DNA from: Sodiomyces alkalinus F11
Lineage: Eukaryota > Ascomycota > Sordariomycetes > Glomerellales > Plectosphaerellaceae
DNA length: 64,000 nucleotides
NCBI RefSeq assembly: GCF_003711515.1
Contig: NW_021167080.1
Span: forward strand, 2,129,394 to 2,193,393
Direction: 5' to 3'
Shown here piece after piece: positions 53,456 through 64,000 of this stretch. Position 1 is the first letter of the stretch, and the number at the start of each line of letters is the position of its first letter. The notes under the pieces are model-generated. The model saw only the letters and a program-made list of their open reading frames with translations, did not search any database and was not told where the DNA came from. A program made the position numbers and the translations under genes.

Positions 53456-54749
53456 GGCAAATAAAAGGATGGTCTTTTGTTTCTTGATGAAAAGAAGCGG
53501 CACTCTTGTGAATTTCAGGGAACGCGGAGTTGTTTGGGTGATCCCGGGGGGGGCTTGTCTGGCTGGGAATGCGGGCAGATTCGGGTTTGCGATCCAAGGT
53601 TGATACCGAACCGAAGGTGTGCGAGTGCAACGTTCGAAGAGTGCTGTTTGGGGCAGATATATATATATCCCATTGCGGGAACGGCCACTTTCCAAGACAA
53701 CGGTAAGTTGGGCGTAGAATATTGATGCTCCCTTCCCATGGAGCCGTCTGATTTTTTCCGCCCTTCAGGACATTCGGCATTGAACCTTCCGTGTGTTGCA
53801 TTTCCCCAGATAGGACGTTCACTTCGTCTCCTCTCTCAGCCGTGTTCGGTCACGAGGTCAAGCCCCAATCAATGGACAGGCACGACGCCACGCCGAGCTC
53901 TCCAAGAGACATTCACCCTCCTCGAACGCAAGCTGAGCTGAAGACGAGGCCGTGATTAGGCAGCAGTTGCCAACCAGGCGGGATGCAATTAATTTACTGC
54001 GTGATATATTAAGCCTCGAACGGCAAGCAGGCTTCATCCAGAACACCCGTGGGTATCATTCACGGCGTTGGCGGCGGGTCGGATGGAAGGCCACATAGAA
54101 CGAATGGATGGTCGGGACGGCACGAAAGATCCAAGACCGTCACCGATGTATGCTGGAACTGGTATAAAAAGCCGAAGAAACAAGCACCGGCTATTTGTAG
54201 TCCGGGCGGGGTTGATATGCAGAGATGAGGCACAGCCGCGTACGTAGGATGAATGCGCATCCTCCCGTATGTACACCAACCGGGAGTGCTGCTGGTATGT
54301 GAAGAATCCGGGGTTCTCCATATGTATGGTCGAGCCAACGTTCGCCCGCCCTTCCAAGAGACTTGTGAGCTGGATATCGGGACTCCATGAAGAGGAGATG
54401 TAGAATTTTCTGGATGGTGATGGAGGGAGTGGCGTGCTGGGTGTCGTTTCTTCTGTCAAACGTTGTTGGCGACCACTTGCTACCCAACAAAACAAAACGC
54501 ATCACTCGCCGAAACTCTACTCTGTAAACTTGGGACGCAGCGAATCTTTTTTCCTGGGAGATCTGAGTACTTACAGATGGATGACATAGCTCGTCCCGTG
54601 TAATATGTGATGTTTATGAAGAAGAGCGAGATGAATGCCGAGCTAAATCAACACCAGGTTGTAGGTGTTCTTCAGATGCATCAAGAGCGTGTGCGTCGAA
54701 ACGCGGAGGCCGTATGGTAAGACTTATTTTGGTACAACTCACAGCAACA
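53456..54749. other. Intergenic, no gene seen
   Basis: Promoter side of the Cys-rich gene. A canonical TATA box (GGTATAAAAAGCC, 54161-54173, + strand) has no recognisable gene after it. Open stretches up to about 150 codons on the minus strand (54034-54495) show no domain or signal. Confidence 0.5.
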
Positions 54750-54823
54750 TCCTCCGTGGCGCAATTGGCTAGCGCGTTCGACTGTTAATCGAGAGGTTGG
54801 TGGTTCGAGCCCACCCGGGGGAG
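54750..54823 (+). tRNA. tRNA-Asn (anticodon GTT)
   Basis: Full cloverleaf, 74 nt, no intron. Acceptor stem TCCTCCG/CGGGGGA (one U-G pair) with G discriminator; D stem GCGC/GCGC with loop AATTGGCTA; anticodon stem TTCGA/TCGAG with loop CTGTTAA, anticodon GTT at 54834-86 shifted to 54784-54786; T stem GGTGG/CCACC with loop TTCGAGC. A and B box promoter elements are intact (TGGCGCAATTGG, GGTTCGAGCC). A T9 run at 54829-54837 is a good pol III terminator. CCA is not encoded, as expected. Confidence 0.97.
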
Positions 54824-54828
54824 TTTCC

Positions 54829-54837
54829 TTTTTTTTT
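54829..54837 (+). terminator. Pol III terminator of tRNA-Asn
   Basis: Run of nine T starting six bases after the tRNA 3' end. Confidence 0.85.
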
Positions 54838-56425
54838 CCTTCCCTAAAAAAAGGGATCTTTGCCTACAAAACCTTTGCATGACAAAATTAGAAGAACATA
54901 TTCAATTTCAAAAGTCGCCGATGTGTATGTCGTGTGGTCCACTTCCATACGTCTCTTTGCCATTTGCGCAGAAGAGTGATTCGAACGCGGTAAGCGAAAT
55001 AAACGATATGTTCTCATACTTTCCACGGAGCGTCAAACGTGATACGTCTCTTCACAGTGAACTAGGTGAAGTTGGGAGGTTATAAATGGTATTGATCCGT
55101 TAATACTGTGAAAAGTGGTTTGGCAGTGTCCCGATTCAACTTCAGCCATCATTGCAGTGAGCACGGAGAGGCCCGGTGTGTGGCATCTCGAGCGGTGAGC
55201 ATGACTTTTAAGAGAGACTACCTAATTTTATCAGTGGTCCAACGCAGCGGATAACCTCCGCTTCGTGGTCCTGCTTTACACGTGTAGTAATCTGCCAAGG
55301 CATGACCCCCACTCAGCCGGTTGTCGAGGCTTGGCTACATCAGACCGAAAGCCAAGCTCGAGCTTTAATGCGAACTCTTGATTGGTCGACGAGCTAGAAC
55401 CCTTTCTTATCCTTTCTTGAGGATATATAGGCGTTTGGGATGCCGGAGTCAAGATGGTGGGAGATCTGATTTTCTATGGCAAAGCATTTGTCATGGCATA
55501 GCGAAGCGTGTACTGAGCTGTGGATCGTCTTTTTTCTTCCTCTTTCTACCATGTCCGTTGTTGTTATGCCTCACGAGTCACCTCGTAGGCTCCGTGGCTG
55601 GGGGAGATCGATGGGTTGACGAACCAACCTGCCCCTTGCTACAGTTTTTACTGAGCTTAGTAGTGTCCAAGGCTCACACAGTGATCTAAGGTAGACTATT
55701 CACCATTCCTCCCGTACTTACCCCAGACATTCACTCGTACAGATGTTGGGATTGTGGCACACAGGAGGCGGCTAATCACCAATTTTTGATTCCAGATTCT
55801 AGAAATATCCTAGTGATTTACTTTTGTCTTGCTCCCTAAGACCTACAATATCCTCAGGTTCCAGAATATTTTACAGAATAACAACATCTTACCCCCAAAC
55901 ATTGATAAAGGGCGTTATCACGGTATTCCAGTACTTTCCCGAAAACGACCCCCCAACACCGATTTTGTTGAAGCACAGAGTTCTAAAGACTCATTCACCT
56001 GGGATATATGCTTCGCCCAGAATTTTACCTACCTTAGCAGTACCAATGCCCCAAAGTCAGCCACCTGTCAATGGTCATAACCGCTAGTCTACTAAATAAC
56101 CAAACCCTCGCCATCTCTTTATCACGGTAGAGCCATCAGTCATAACCGACACGCAGCTGTTTAGTTGACAGCCTTCTTGCAATCCACTCGAATCACTACC
56201 GAAAGCCCGTGTTATAAGCGACAGTTCAGGAAACGAGTTGGGTTCCATACCTCGCCTCTTTGTAAAACACAACTACCACGACCAAACAAGACGATCATAC
56301 TGCACATGCATAACATTAACCAGTGTCGACGGTATCTTTGCTGATATCAAAACGGTGTTGTTCCAGCACAACCTGGACACGTCACACACTCTCCCTAGAC
56401 TCCTATAGACTACTACCGTCCCCCC
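54838..56425. other. Intergenic, no gene seen, ends at assembly gap
   Basis: Somewhat lower GC than the gene-rich parts. Open stretches are about 100 codons or less, no domains. Ends at the run of Ns. Confidence 0.5.
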
Positions 56426-56435
56426 NNNNNNNNNN
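56426..56435. other. Assembly gap (10 N)
   Basis: Ten Ns after a C5 run. True size unknown; any reading frame drawn across it is arbitrary. Confidence 0.99.
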
Positions 56436-56439
56436 CGAA

Positions 56440-56859
56440 ATGTGCCTCTCCGACACATTGCGAACCCACTGCCTCGCCTGCAACGAGAAAATAAGCAGCT
56501 TCTCGACCCCGTGTCCTTGCCCGACGCTCGTCGCGCTCCGCCGGATCGCTTTTAGAAATCGCCGTAGCGGCGACCCGCCACGAGGGGTGCCCATGGAAGC
56601 CTGCCCGGACGGGATACGCGAATTACCGCACCGCATACGCCTCGAAGAACAGTGCTGGGAGTGTCGCAAGGCCGGGGTGAAAATTACGTGGGGAGGGGAC
56701 TCGGGGGAGGACGAGGAACTAGTCGTCGTGGAAAGGTTGGAGCTGGGGCCGAGACGGGAAACACCTCCGGAGATTGTTTGGTTGCAGCGGAAAGAATTCC
56801 TGCGCGGGTGGTGGAATCATTTTCTAACGCGTGGTTGGGGGACGAAGAAGGTGAACTAA
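56440..56859 (+). CDS. Hypothetical Cys-pair protein, possibly 5'-truncated by the gap
   Basis: Not recognised. The frame is open from the gap to a stop at 56859. The first ATG is only 5 bases after the Ns, so the true N-terminus or an upstream exon may be missing. From that ATG it is 139 aa, with several Cys pairs that could bind zinc: HCLACNE near residue 11, TPCPCP near 28, and EQCWECRKAG near 84. The C-terminus is charged and aromatic (WLQRKEFLRGWWNHFLTRGWG). Codon use is GC-rich like the real genes around it, which supports coding. No signal peptide is visible. Confidence 0.5.
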   Translation: MCLSDTLRTHCLACNEKISSFSTPCPCPTLVALRRIAFRNRRSGDPPRGVPMEACPDGIRELPHRIRLEEQCWECRKAGVKITWGGDSGEDEELVVVERLELGPRRETPPEIVWLQRKEFLRGWWNHFLTRGWGTKKVN

Positions 56860-57142
56860 ATATGGCGGTGAGGGTCCGAGGGATTGACGATTGACTGTTG
56901 GACCGACTTTACGGTATTCATCACGTCCCCATGGGAGCATATAACAACGCATCTCGTCAGCGCCTGTGGTAATGATATTCATTGTATGATTTGTATCAGA
57001 CCTGGCCAATTTTGTCCCGCATTCCCTCTCTTCTTACCCATGCTGTTTTTTTTTTTGTGTAGTCTTCCTCCATTCCCCTGAGCCCATCCATATATCCCAT
57101 TCCGATTCGGTCGATTCTCCATGTGTTCAGTGTTCTCCTCCA

Positions 57143-57636
57143 TCAATCCGTCCGGTAGGCCCCAAGCCCTCTTTCCGCCGGAGTCTTATTCGCCCGACCA
57201 CTCAGCTCGTCTAGCCTGACGTCCCGTAGTTTCTCCTTGGCCTTCTCTCCCATGGACGCCACCTTCTTCTCGATCTCTTGATCAGATGCCCTGCGCGGCT
57301 TGGCGGTGACGTATAGCAGTGTCGCGATCACGACGGCTGCGCCGGCAACTGTCATGACAAAGTTCCTGCATGTGGCGACAAGAAGTCAGTACTACCCTAC
57401 CCGTTTCCCCATTCCGCCTAATGCTCCGGGCCAGGAGTCAGGACTCAGAACGGTGGTTCGTACCTGTCTTGCAGGACGCCCGGAGGAGTCTTGGGTGGAG
57501 GATCCTGTCCTCCGGGACCACCGAGGTTTTCTTTGTCCTGAGCGTAAAAGCGTCGTGATATAAGGGGAGCAAAGGCCGATGGTCGCGGTCTTGCGACGGC
57601 GAGCCTCCGAAGGGTGATGGCCCTCGATGTGGACAT
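57143..57636 (-). CDS. Small mitochondrial single-pass membrane protein, unknown function
   Basis: Two exons, 57636-57464 and 57365-57143. The 98-nt intron has donor GTACGA and acceptor CATGCAG in phase 2. Product 131 aa. The N-terminus is a textbook mitochondrial presequence (STSRAITLRRLAVARPRPSAF…ISRRFYAQ). A Gly/Pro-rich spacer follows (GGPGGQDPPPKTPPG). The splice joins LQDR to NFVMTVAGAAVVIATLLYVT, one transmembrane helix, followed by a charged helical tail (ASDQEIEKKVASMGEKAKEKLRDVRLDE) that likely sits in the matrix or intermembrane space. I do not recognise a named family; the layout resembles small inner-membrane accessory proteins. Confidence 0.78.
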
Positions 57637-58366
57637 GGTGGGCGACTTTGGCGCAGTTCGATCTGGCGGATTGGAAATTGGGGTTCTTTTTCTTTTTCTC
57701 TCTCCCCTCTCGTTTTGCTGCACGGATAGATCAGACTGGCTTTTTTTCCCTGGACCTTTGCGGAGGAAAAAGCGTTTGTCCTACCAGCTACCAAGTACAT
57801 CTATATATGTTTTGGCTTAACTGGGTGGTCAGAGCTACGGTTTGGAAGCCCAGCTCATGTCGCGTCATAGGTGCATCATGGATGATGTGTAGACTCGTGT
57901 TGTCTTTTGCGGGCGATCGTCGGAAAGGACTCCGAATAAGGGGACCCACACAAATCGGGTTCCCGGTGCGGGGAATGCGGGGCTCACCGGGGGGTTGATT
58001 GACGAATCGGTGCGGGGCCGAAATGGAAGTCGTGCCGACCGCGGTTGACCTCGCCCTCGCGGAACTCGAACCGCTGCACCGGCGACACCAACTCAAGTAT
58101 AACATAGAGTGTGGGGTGACATTTGCATTTCAACGTCGTCTATCGTTTTGGGACATCTATAAGACTGTTCATTCCAAACGGTCTTGATACATGTACCAAT
58201 GGTATGTGTGCATGACCAGCAATTTCGTCTAGGCCAAAACCTTCCTCCTAACCCCAAAGTCGCTCGTCAAGAGCGTATGCTTCAACGTGAAATAAAGTAC
58301 AATATAAACGAGTGGTAGAATCAAGACAAACAGAGTACCCGCCTCTTTAACGCCTTCTATCTTCTC
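57637..58366. other. Intergenic, no gene seen
   Basis: Promoter of the small mitochondrial protein gene and 3' flank of the LPMO gene. No repeats of note. Confidence 0.55.
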
Positions 58367-59074
58367 TCATGAGCGGAACGTCCTGGCAGAGCGCTTCTTG
58401 TAAGAGCCGCAGTTGCCCACGGGACCAGTAGTCCTGTAAGTGTTCTTGGAGACGTCCGGGCCGGGTTCGGGGAACTCAAGATCCGCCCCCTCGAGGGTCT
58501 CGCAGCCGTTGGCGACGTTGGCGACGAACATGGCCGGGCGCTGGCTCAACTTCCGACCACCGTCGGGGGCGCGCTTGTTGGCACTCCCGCGGATGGTGAC
58601 GGGGGCGCAGTTCATGTACATCTCCCGGTTTCCGATCTGGTTGAACCAGGACCAGGCGAAGAGGGCCTCGCCGGCCTGGGTGTCGGGCGGCAGGGCGAAC
58701 TCCCACGTCGGCGTGAGCGGGCAGTTCCCGATATAGGAGTGGATGACCGTCCAGGTCTTACCGCCGTCGTAGGAGAGGGAGGCCTGGCAGCTGCCGCCCC
58801 CGTGGGTGGCGGTGCCTGTGACGGTGAAGTTATAGGTTTGGCCGGCCTGCCACTCGACCACGGGTTTGCCCTGCGCTGTGCTGAGCACGCTGTGGTGGCC
58901 CTTGCAGGGGAAGTTGCTGCCATCCGGCTCCAGCGGGCTGTTCATGGTGTAGTCGATGTTGGTGGAGTGGGGGTTGTACTTGGACCGGAGGGGAGGGGGC
59001 CAGATCATCTCCATGTGTGCCTGGGCCATGGTGGCCAAACCGAGGAGAGCTCCGAAAGCAGCGGTGTACTTCAT
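58367..59074 (-). CDS. AA11-family lytic polysaccharide monooxygenase
   Basis: Secreted copper enzyme of the AA11 family, known to cleave chitin oxidatively. Single exon, 235 aa. Signal peptide MKYTAAFGALLGLATMAQA ends exactly before His20, which becomes the N-terminal His of the copper brace (mature HMEMIWPPPLRSKYN). Family blocks: YTMNSPLEPDGSNFPCKGHH; ATHGGGSCQASLSYDGG, whose His (about mature 72) is the probable second copper ligand; and FAWSWFNQIGNREMYMNCAPVTI with the axial Tyr region. The C-terminal part is short (Cys-containing GCETLEG, ending in basic KKRSARTFRS) and lacks the X278 extension of some AA11s. The in-frame region upstream of the chosen ATG is ignored because it would bury the signal peptide. 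A TATAAAT lies on the minus strand at about 59331-59337. Confidence 0.93.
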   Translation of the reverse strand: MKYTAAFGALLGLATMAQAHMEMIWPPPLRSKYNPHSTNIDYTMNSPLEPDGSNFPCKGHHSVLSTAQGKPVVEWQAGQTYNFTVTGTATHGGGSCQASLSYDGGKTWTVIHSYIGNCPLTPTWEFALPPDTQAGEALFAWSWFNQIGNREMYMNCAPVTIRGSANKRAPDGGRKLSQRPAMFVANVANGCETLEGADLEFPEPGPDVSKNTYRTTGPVGNCGSYKKRSARTFRS

Positions 59075-60946
59075 GATGGCGCTGTTAAGAAGAGTTGTTG
59101 GGACTATCCAATGGATGAATGATAGGAGTGAAGAGGATATATTTTCTCTTTTCTGAAGGAGTGTTATCACACGAGTCAATCGTGGTTGGTCGAAGATATA
59201 ACACTGAATGTAAGGAGTGGAAGGAGAAGAGCAACTGTAAAAGAAAGAAAGTAATGTTTGTAGTAGTGGCTTGAAGACCTATGACAGGGGCAGGAGAGAC
59301 ATGTTTGTTTGAGGGTGCCATGGGCTTTCATTTATACTTGTCTTGCCTCCATCTCAGAACGGGATGGGAGACATCGCCTCTACCTCGGAAAAATCAGAAC
59401 CATCATCGAGTATTCCCGAGAAGAACATGAATCCAAGTTCAGGCAAGTCCACAGGCAAGTCCCTCATAGAAAGGTCAGGAGGATCCCCACCTCTGCCCAG
59501 ATCGTGGCCATTCAAGTTGATCCCTCCAGAGTCCTGACTCCTGAGTCCCGACTCCTGAGTTCCTGACTCCCTCCTATCTTCCTAGCGGCCTGTACCCACG
59601 GACCCCACCAATACCGTGATTGTCTCTCGCGCCCTCGTCCGACCAGGGGCGACTCGTCTGAAGTCGTAGTTCACCGTTTTATCTCATGTTTGACCAGGAC
59701 AAGATGGCGAAGTGGGGGTTGTCCAGGAGATGAAAATCATGAAATTCAACGGTCATCTTACTAACAAGAGCCGGAGCCAATCAAATTCAGTCAAAACTCA
59801 GGAACAAGAGGGGATGCCAGGCACTCCCGTCTAGTATACAAATGTATTGAGTCAATGCATCTTCGTAGACCTTGTTCATGAATAATGTCCTCTGTAGAAG
59901 TGTAAGCAGACGTCGTGGTTGGTGGATGTTCGTACCTGAGATGAACGATGTACACGTGTAGTGGTGGAGACTGGAGACCACCCTGGGGCACGTTCCACAC
60001 CGACTACACCGACTACACCGATTCATGTACGTTGTAAGTGACCCTCAAGTCGCCCCAACGTCTCTTGGCAGTTGTCAGTAGGGCGCTAATTATCTTAGAT
60101 TTTCCACTTTTCCACTTTCTCTTCTTCTCCCTCTTCTTCTTCTTCCATTCGCTTTCTGCCTCGTCTTTTACTTTTCCTGCCTAAATTATTCATCAACAGC
60201 CCTTTTTATCCAGTCGAATGATTTTCATGTCCGGAGTGATCTTACAAGTTGCTACATTCCCACGATTGAGATGCATTGCATGTATCTCAATTGCGACGAC
60301 CTTGAACGACTCGAAGGGCTCCAAGAGTCCCACCTCACTGGGTCTGGCAGAATGTCAGTACGTGTAACGAAGGTAACTCTGTAGCTCTCGTCTGAGTCGT
60401 CTCCGTCTCATCACTCATGGCCCTCCTCCACTCTTATTCATCAGGCATGCGAGGCTATGAGCTTTCCTCCCTAAGACCGAAGTTCTCGAAGCATCTAGAC
60501 GATGCACTATAAAATGACGAGTCGTACAATGCACTCCGCTATGCAACTCAACACGTGGCGACGTGGGTCGCTAAGCGCGATCTTCAATCTCCATCCATCC
60601 GCCCCCTTCCAGGAACAGGTTCACAACATGCGTACCATGAGTCCTCTGTCTCCAGGCAGCAAGAGTCGAGAAGCGATCCCGGGTGGCCTGTTTCACCTAA
60701 AAGCATCAGACTCTCTGACAGACGTGATCTACATCTTACATGGGCATTTTTCTAGAAGCGCTTCGGGGTCTGGGCAAGATGTACATGTAGTATGGAATCA
60801 TGCTGCATTATAACCCATCATTAACGTCCCTCACACTATATATAGGAGGAGGACGACAAAAAATCATTTCCAAATGTGAGAGTGATAATCCCCGGAAAGG
60901 GGCACCAAAAGAATGTTCCTTCCATCCCTCCGAGTATCCTTACAAG
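59075..60946. other. Intergenic, no gene seen
   Basis: Promoter of the LPMO gene and 3' flank of the catalase gene. Short tandems CTGACTCCTGAGTCC at 59529-59570 and CGACTACAC at 59997-60020. No supportable coding region. Confidence 0.55.
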
Positions 60947-63681
60947 TTACGGATGACCAGCGGTAGTACTGTCCATGGGAAACCGGTCGGTGAACCGGAA
61001 CGTGGCCAGGCCCTCGCTGAACTGCCGGACAAACTGGTCATCCGCATTGCCGCTGGTGTAGACACCATCCCGGGAGCTGGAGATGCCGGCATCGGAAAGC
61101 ACGCTCGCATTCGTCCCCAGCTCTCCAACGGGCTTGCCCCACCGGTACGCATCCGAGACGATCTGCAGGGGGCGGCCGGCCGGATAAAGCGGGGAATCAT
61201 GGCCTCTGTCAAACAAGGCCTCGGCTCCCGCGCCAACAATGACGCCGTCGAACCCGGTTGCGTCGGCGTGGTTGTAGGTCATGTCGATGCCCTGGCCCAG
61301 TCTCTCGCCCACCACCGTCACAACGACGCCCTCGGGGCCGAACCGCTCCTTCAACTGCTGCGCCTGCCGTAGCGACTCCTCCGAGTTCACGCTCGACAGG
61401 ATGCCGACCTTCAGCGTCGCGATGCTCGGTAGCCGCTCGCGGGCAGTAGAAACCCCGCTGGTCGTGTTGTCGTGGTAATATCTCCCGTCGGGTTCCAGGG
61501 CGTCGTGTCCGAGGAAGGAGGCGACGCGGTTAGCTATGTCGTTGCTCACTTTGTTCAGCTGAGTGAGGACGTTTCTCTTGACCCCGTCCGACTCGACGTT
61601 GGACGTTTCGAACCGAATCGCATTAATCAACTGCTGTTGCTCGACGGGGGTAAGGGAGTTATAGAACAGCCGAGTTTGCGACCAGTGGTCACTGAAGGTG
61701 TCCGGCACCTCGCGCACGAGGTTTCCCACGGCGGTACGTCCGGGCGCGGTGAAGAAACCCCTCCCGTGAGTCTGGTTGGCCTGTCTGGGTGATCCGTTGT
61801 TCAAGGTGTTCGGAGAGTCTGGACAGTCGTTAGAACTGGGCACAAACCACAGCATCACCCGGCCGGCCGGTTCGGCCGTTTTGAGTTATCAAAAATCAAT
61901 CACACTTACAAGGTCGATTGTTGCGGTGAATGAGATTCTGGGCCTGCCCGTCGCGGTTGTTGTTGTGCACACTCGGTATGGGCCGGTTGATGGGCACCTG
62001 CTCAAAGTTGGGCCCCCCGTGGCGGCTCAGTTGAGTGTCGAGGTATGAGAAGAGGCGACCCTGCAGCAGAGGGTCGTCACTGAAATCAATGCCTCGGACG
62101 ACGTGACCGGGTTGGAACTTTGGGGGGTTTCCGAGTCAGTTGGCTTCCGAGTCACACTGTAGCAAACGAGCGAGAGTAAAGTCGGAACCTAGTACATACC
62201 ATGATCTGCTCCGTCTCGGCAAAGAAGTTGACCGGGTTGGCATCGAGCTTTAGGCGACCGAGCGGCTGTAGCGGCACATCCTCCACGGGAAGGATCTTGG
62301 TAGGATCCAGGAGATCAAAGCCGTAGGCGAGAACATCCTCTTCATTCACGATCTGCACGCTGACCTCCCACTCGGGGCCATGGCCCGACTCGATGGCATC
62401 CCACAAGTCCTGGCGATGGTAATCGGCATTCTTTCCGGATAGCACCTGGGCTTCCTCCCAGACCAAGCTAGCGAGGCCTTGCTGTGTCTTGAAGTGCCAC
62501 TTGGCGAGCTTAGATTCGCCCGCATCGTTGACAAAGCGGTAGGTGTTGACACCAAAGCCGTCCTAGATCATTGTTAGAATTTGGCGTGTCCTGCTGGTGT
62601 CCAGCAACATGTTTTGTAACTTTTGTTGCCTGTCCGGGAGGCCAACAATGAACATACCATATGCCGAAAGCTGCGAGGGATCCCGTGCCCAGACATAGCC
62701 CAGAAGAGAGTATGAAGGCTAGTGGTCTGCTGGCTGAAGAAGTCCCAGGCAGCATCATGCGCCGTGGCTGCCTGTGGGATCTCCTTGTCCGGCCTCGGCT
62801 TGACGGAGTGAATCAAATCGGGGAATTGGGCGGCGTCATTGATAAAAAATACGGGGATGTTGTTGCCAACCATGTCGAAATTTCCCTATAAATGGTCAGG
62901 TTGTGTCCGGCCTCTTTTGCGTCAGGTGGACTTACTTCATCGGTAAAGCTAAGTATGTCGGTCAGCACAGGTCAAGACTTCCAAGTCGCCAGTGGAGGGT
63001 AAAGAGGGAAGAAACGGTTTGAACATAGGAGAGCAATGGGGCAATGGAGCACTGGAGTCCCAACGTACAATCTGACAGCAAATCCGTGGACATCGCGAAC
63101 TGTGTCGGCGCTGCCTCGAGAACCGACAACGGTCGAGAAGCGGACGAAAATGGGCGTGGTCTTCTCCTCCTCGGAGAGGAAGGAGGCGGCGGTGAGATTG
63201 CTGAAATCGCCGTAGCTGGTAAAGGTTCCGTAGGCACCTGCGCCACGGGCATGGACGACTCGCTCAGGGACCTGTTCACGTGCGAGGGAACTGATGTCAG
63301 ATTTTGACGCGCCACGCAAGACGAAAGTCACGAAAGGGAAGAAGACCACTCAGGTCTACAAGGAGTGTCAGCAAGTGACTACTGAGAACTTACCCGTTCA
63401 TGGTCGAACCGAGTGATCTTCTGGCGGAGGATGAAGTCCTCGAGCAGGGTCGAGCCGCGAATGCCGGCCTTAAGGCTGACCATGTCGGCAATGGGACCAG
63501 CAACGTCCGAAGTCATGTAGACATCGCTGTCGTCGACCTCGTACTGCCGCATGTGGTCACGGGAGCCGACGGATGCGCCGTCGGATCGGGCCTTGAGAGC
63601 TACGCCGGGATTTGCAAAGGGGCATTGAGCCGCGGCGAGGGTGGCCATGCCTAGGCCGGCCAGGAAGGGTGAGGTACGCAT
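60947..63681 (-). CDS. Secreted large-subunit catalase
   Basis: Clade 2 heme catalase, 2 H2O2 to 2 H2O + O2. Seven exons: 63681-63394, 63271-63069, 62948-62936, 62885-62658, 62562-62200, 62117-61910, 61818-60947. All six introns have GT-AG ends, mostly with CTGAC/CTAAC branch sites. Product 724 aa, normal for the large type. Signal peptide [18 protein letters not shown]. Core: [20 protein letters not shown] with catalytic His103, [18 protein letters not shown] with distal Asn176, and heme-ligand Tyr390 in RLFSYLDTQ. The C-terminal flavodoxin-like domain (ATLKVGILS…, [12 protein letters not shown]) is complete. Exon 3 is only 13 nt and encodes the FTDE part, usually F-Y-T-D/E-E, here F-F-T-D-E. 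Resembles Neurospora CAT-3/Aspergillus CatB. Neighbours the AA11 LPMO on the same strand. Confidence 0.95.
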
Positions 63682-64000
63682 GGCGGGCGGCACGGATTCT
63701 CGTTCACACAGAACGGAGGAACGTTGGGATTCAAGGAAGGGAGGTTATCCGTATTGTTCGAGGGCCGGAGAACTGAGGGCGACCTGTAGATCAGCAAACT
63801 TTTTGCTCTAGTAGGGATCCCTAGCAGCGAGAGAGATTGGCGGCGGCCTCGAGGAAAGGGAGAGACATCGGGATCGTGCAGGACTAACCTTCTTATATCT
63901 ATCTGTCACCTGTGCTGGCCCTGGCTGGGGGGGTTCCATCTTGCGGCTGGTCACCAAGTAGGTGGAGAAGACTCCCAACGAAGAGGGGGGGGGGCTGGTG
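63682..64000. promoter_or_regulatory. Catalase promoter region
   Basis: The 319 bases upstream of the catalase ATG, up to the window edge. On the gene strand, a pyrimidine/AG mixed leader and a TATA-poor sequence with ATATAAGAAGG (around 63890-63900). No gene on either strand. Confidence 0.45.

Noticed and set aside
54034..54495. 153-codon minus-strand frame near the tRNA
   Set aside because: No domain, no signal peptide, composition unlike the real genes nearby.
56323..56859. One long frame drawn through the N run
   Set aside because: The gap length is arbitrary, so continuity across it means nothing; only the part after the Ns is reported.

Overview
The window comes from a filamentous ascomycete, most likely a Sordariomycete (Sordariales-like; this is inference). 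The reasons are: short introns (50-240 nt) with GTRNGT donors and CTRAC branch points; GC-rich third codon positions; families typical of Pezizomycotina (HET domain, AA11 lytic monooxygenase, secreted large-subunit catalase, Tri5-type terpene cyclase, KGD4); and a 9 kb block with a repeat-induced point mutation (RIP) signature, meaning almost no CpA/TpG and a large excess of TpA. Exon boundaries below were worked out by hand from splice signals and reading phase.

Layout. 1-8990 is a RIP-destroyed transposon block: the 3' half of a Ty3/gypsy chromovirus (integrase plus chromodomain, + strand), an unidentified relic reading on the - strand, and a nearly full-length Helitron Rep/PIF1-helicase gene (- strand, about 8300-3420) that appears to carry a roughly 345 bp nested insertion. 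8990-14158 holds a Cdc25-type Ras exchange factor. 14159-26921 is a gene-poor interval of about 12.8 kb with no gene I can support, sprinkled with short KpnI-like palindromic motifs (TAAGGTACCTTA, GTACGAAGTAC, ACGTTGTAC). 26922-39849 carries a mitochondrial DnaJC28/DUF1992 protein, a HET-domain protein, a Tri5-like sesquiterpene cyclase, a protein-kinase-like protein and a poly-proline protein of unknown function. 40501-47944 is the densest housekeeping stretch: mevalonate diphosphate decarboxylase (ERG19), an L-type amino-acid transporter, a RUS1/DUF647 protein and a cytochrome c heme lyase. 49433-64000 has KGD4, a small secreted cysteine-rich protein, tRNA-Asn, an unrecognised Cys-pair gene abutting a 10-N assembly gap, a small mitochondrial membrane protein, an AA11 LPMO and a secreted catalase with a 13-nt micro-exon.

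How the genes relate. No operon-like or clear biosynthetic cluster is visible. Four genes serve mitochondria (DnaJC28-like, heme lyase, KGD4 and the small single-pass protein). The AA11 LPMO and the secreted catalase lie next to each other on the same strand; LPMOs use or produce H2O2 and catalase removes it, so a shared extracellular role is possible but is inference. The terpene cyclase stands alone, without P450s or a transporter nearby. The most unusual material is the Helitron relic, the dispersed GTAC-core motif family, the cyclase with its apparent GC-AG intron and reduced Asp motif, and the Cys-rich secreted protein.
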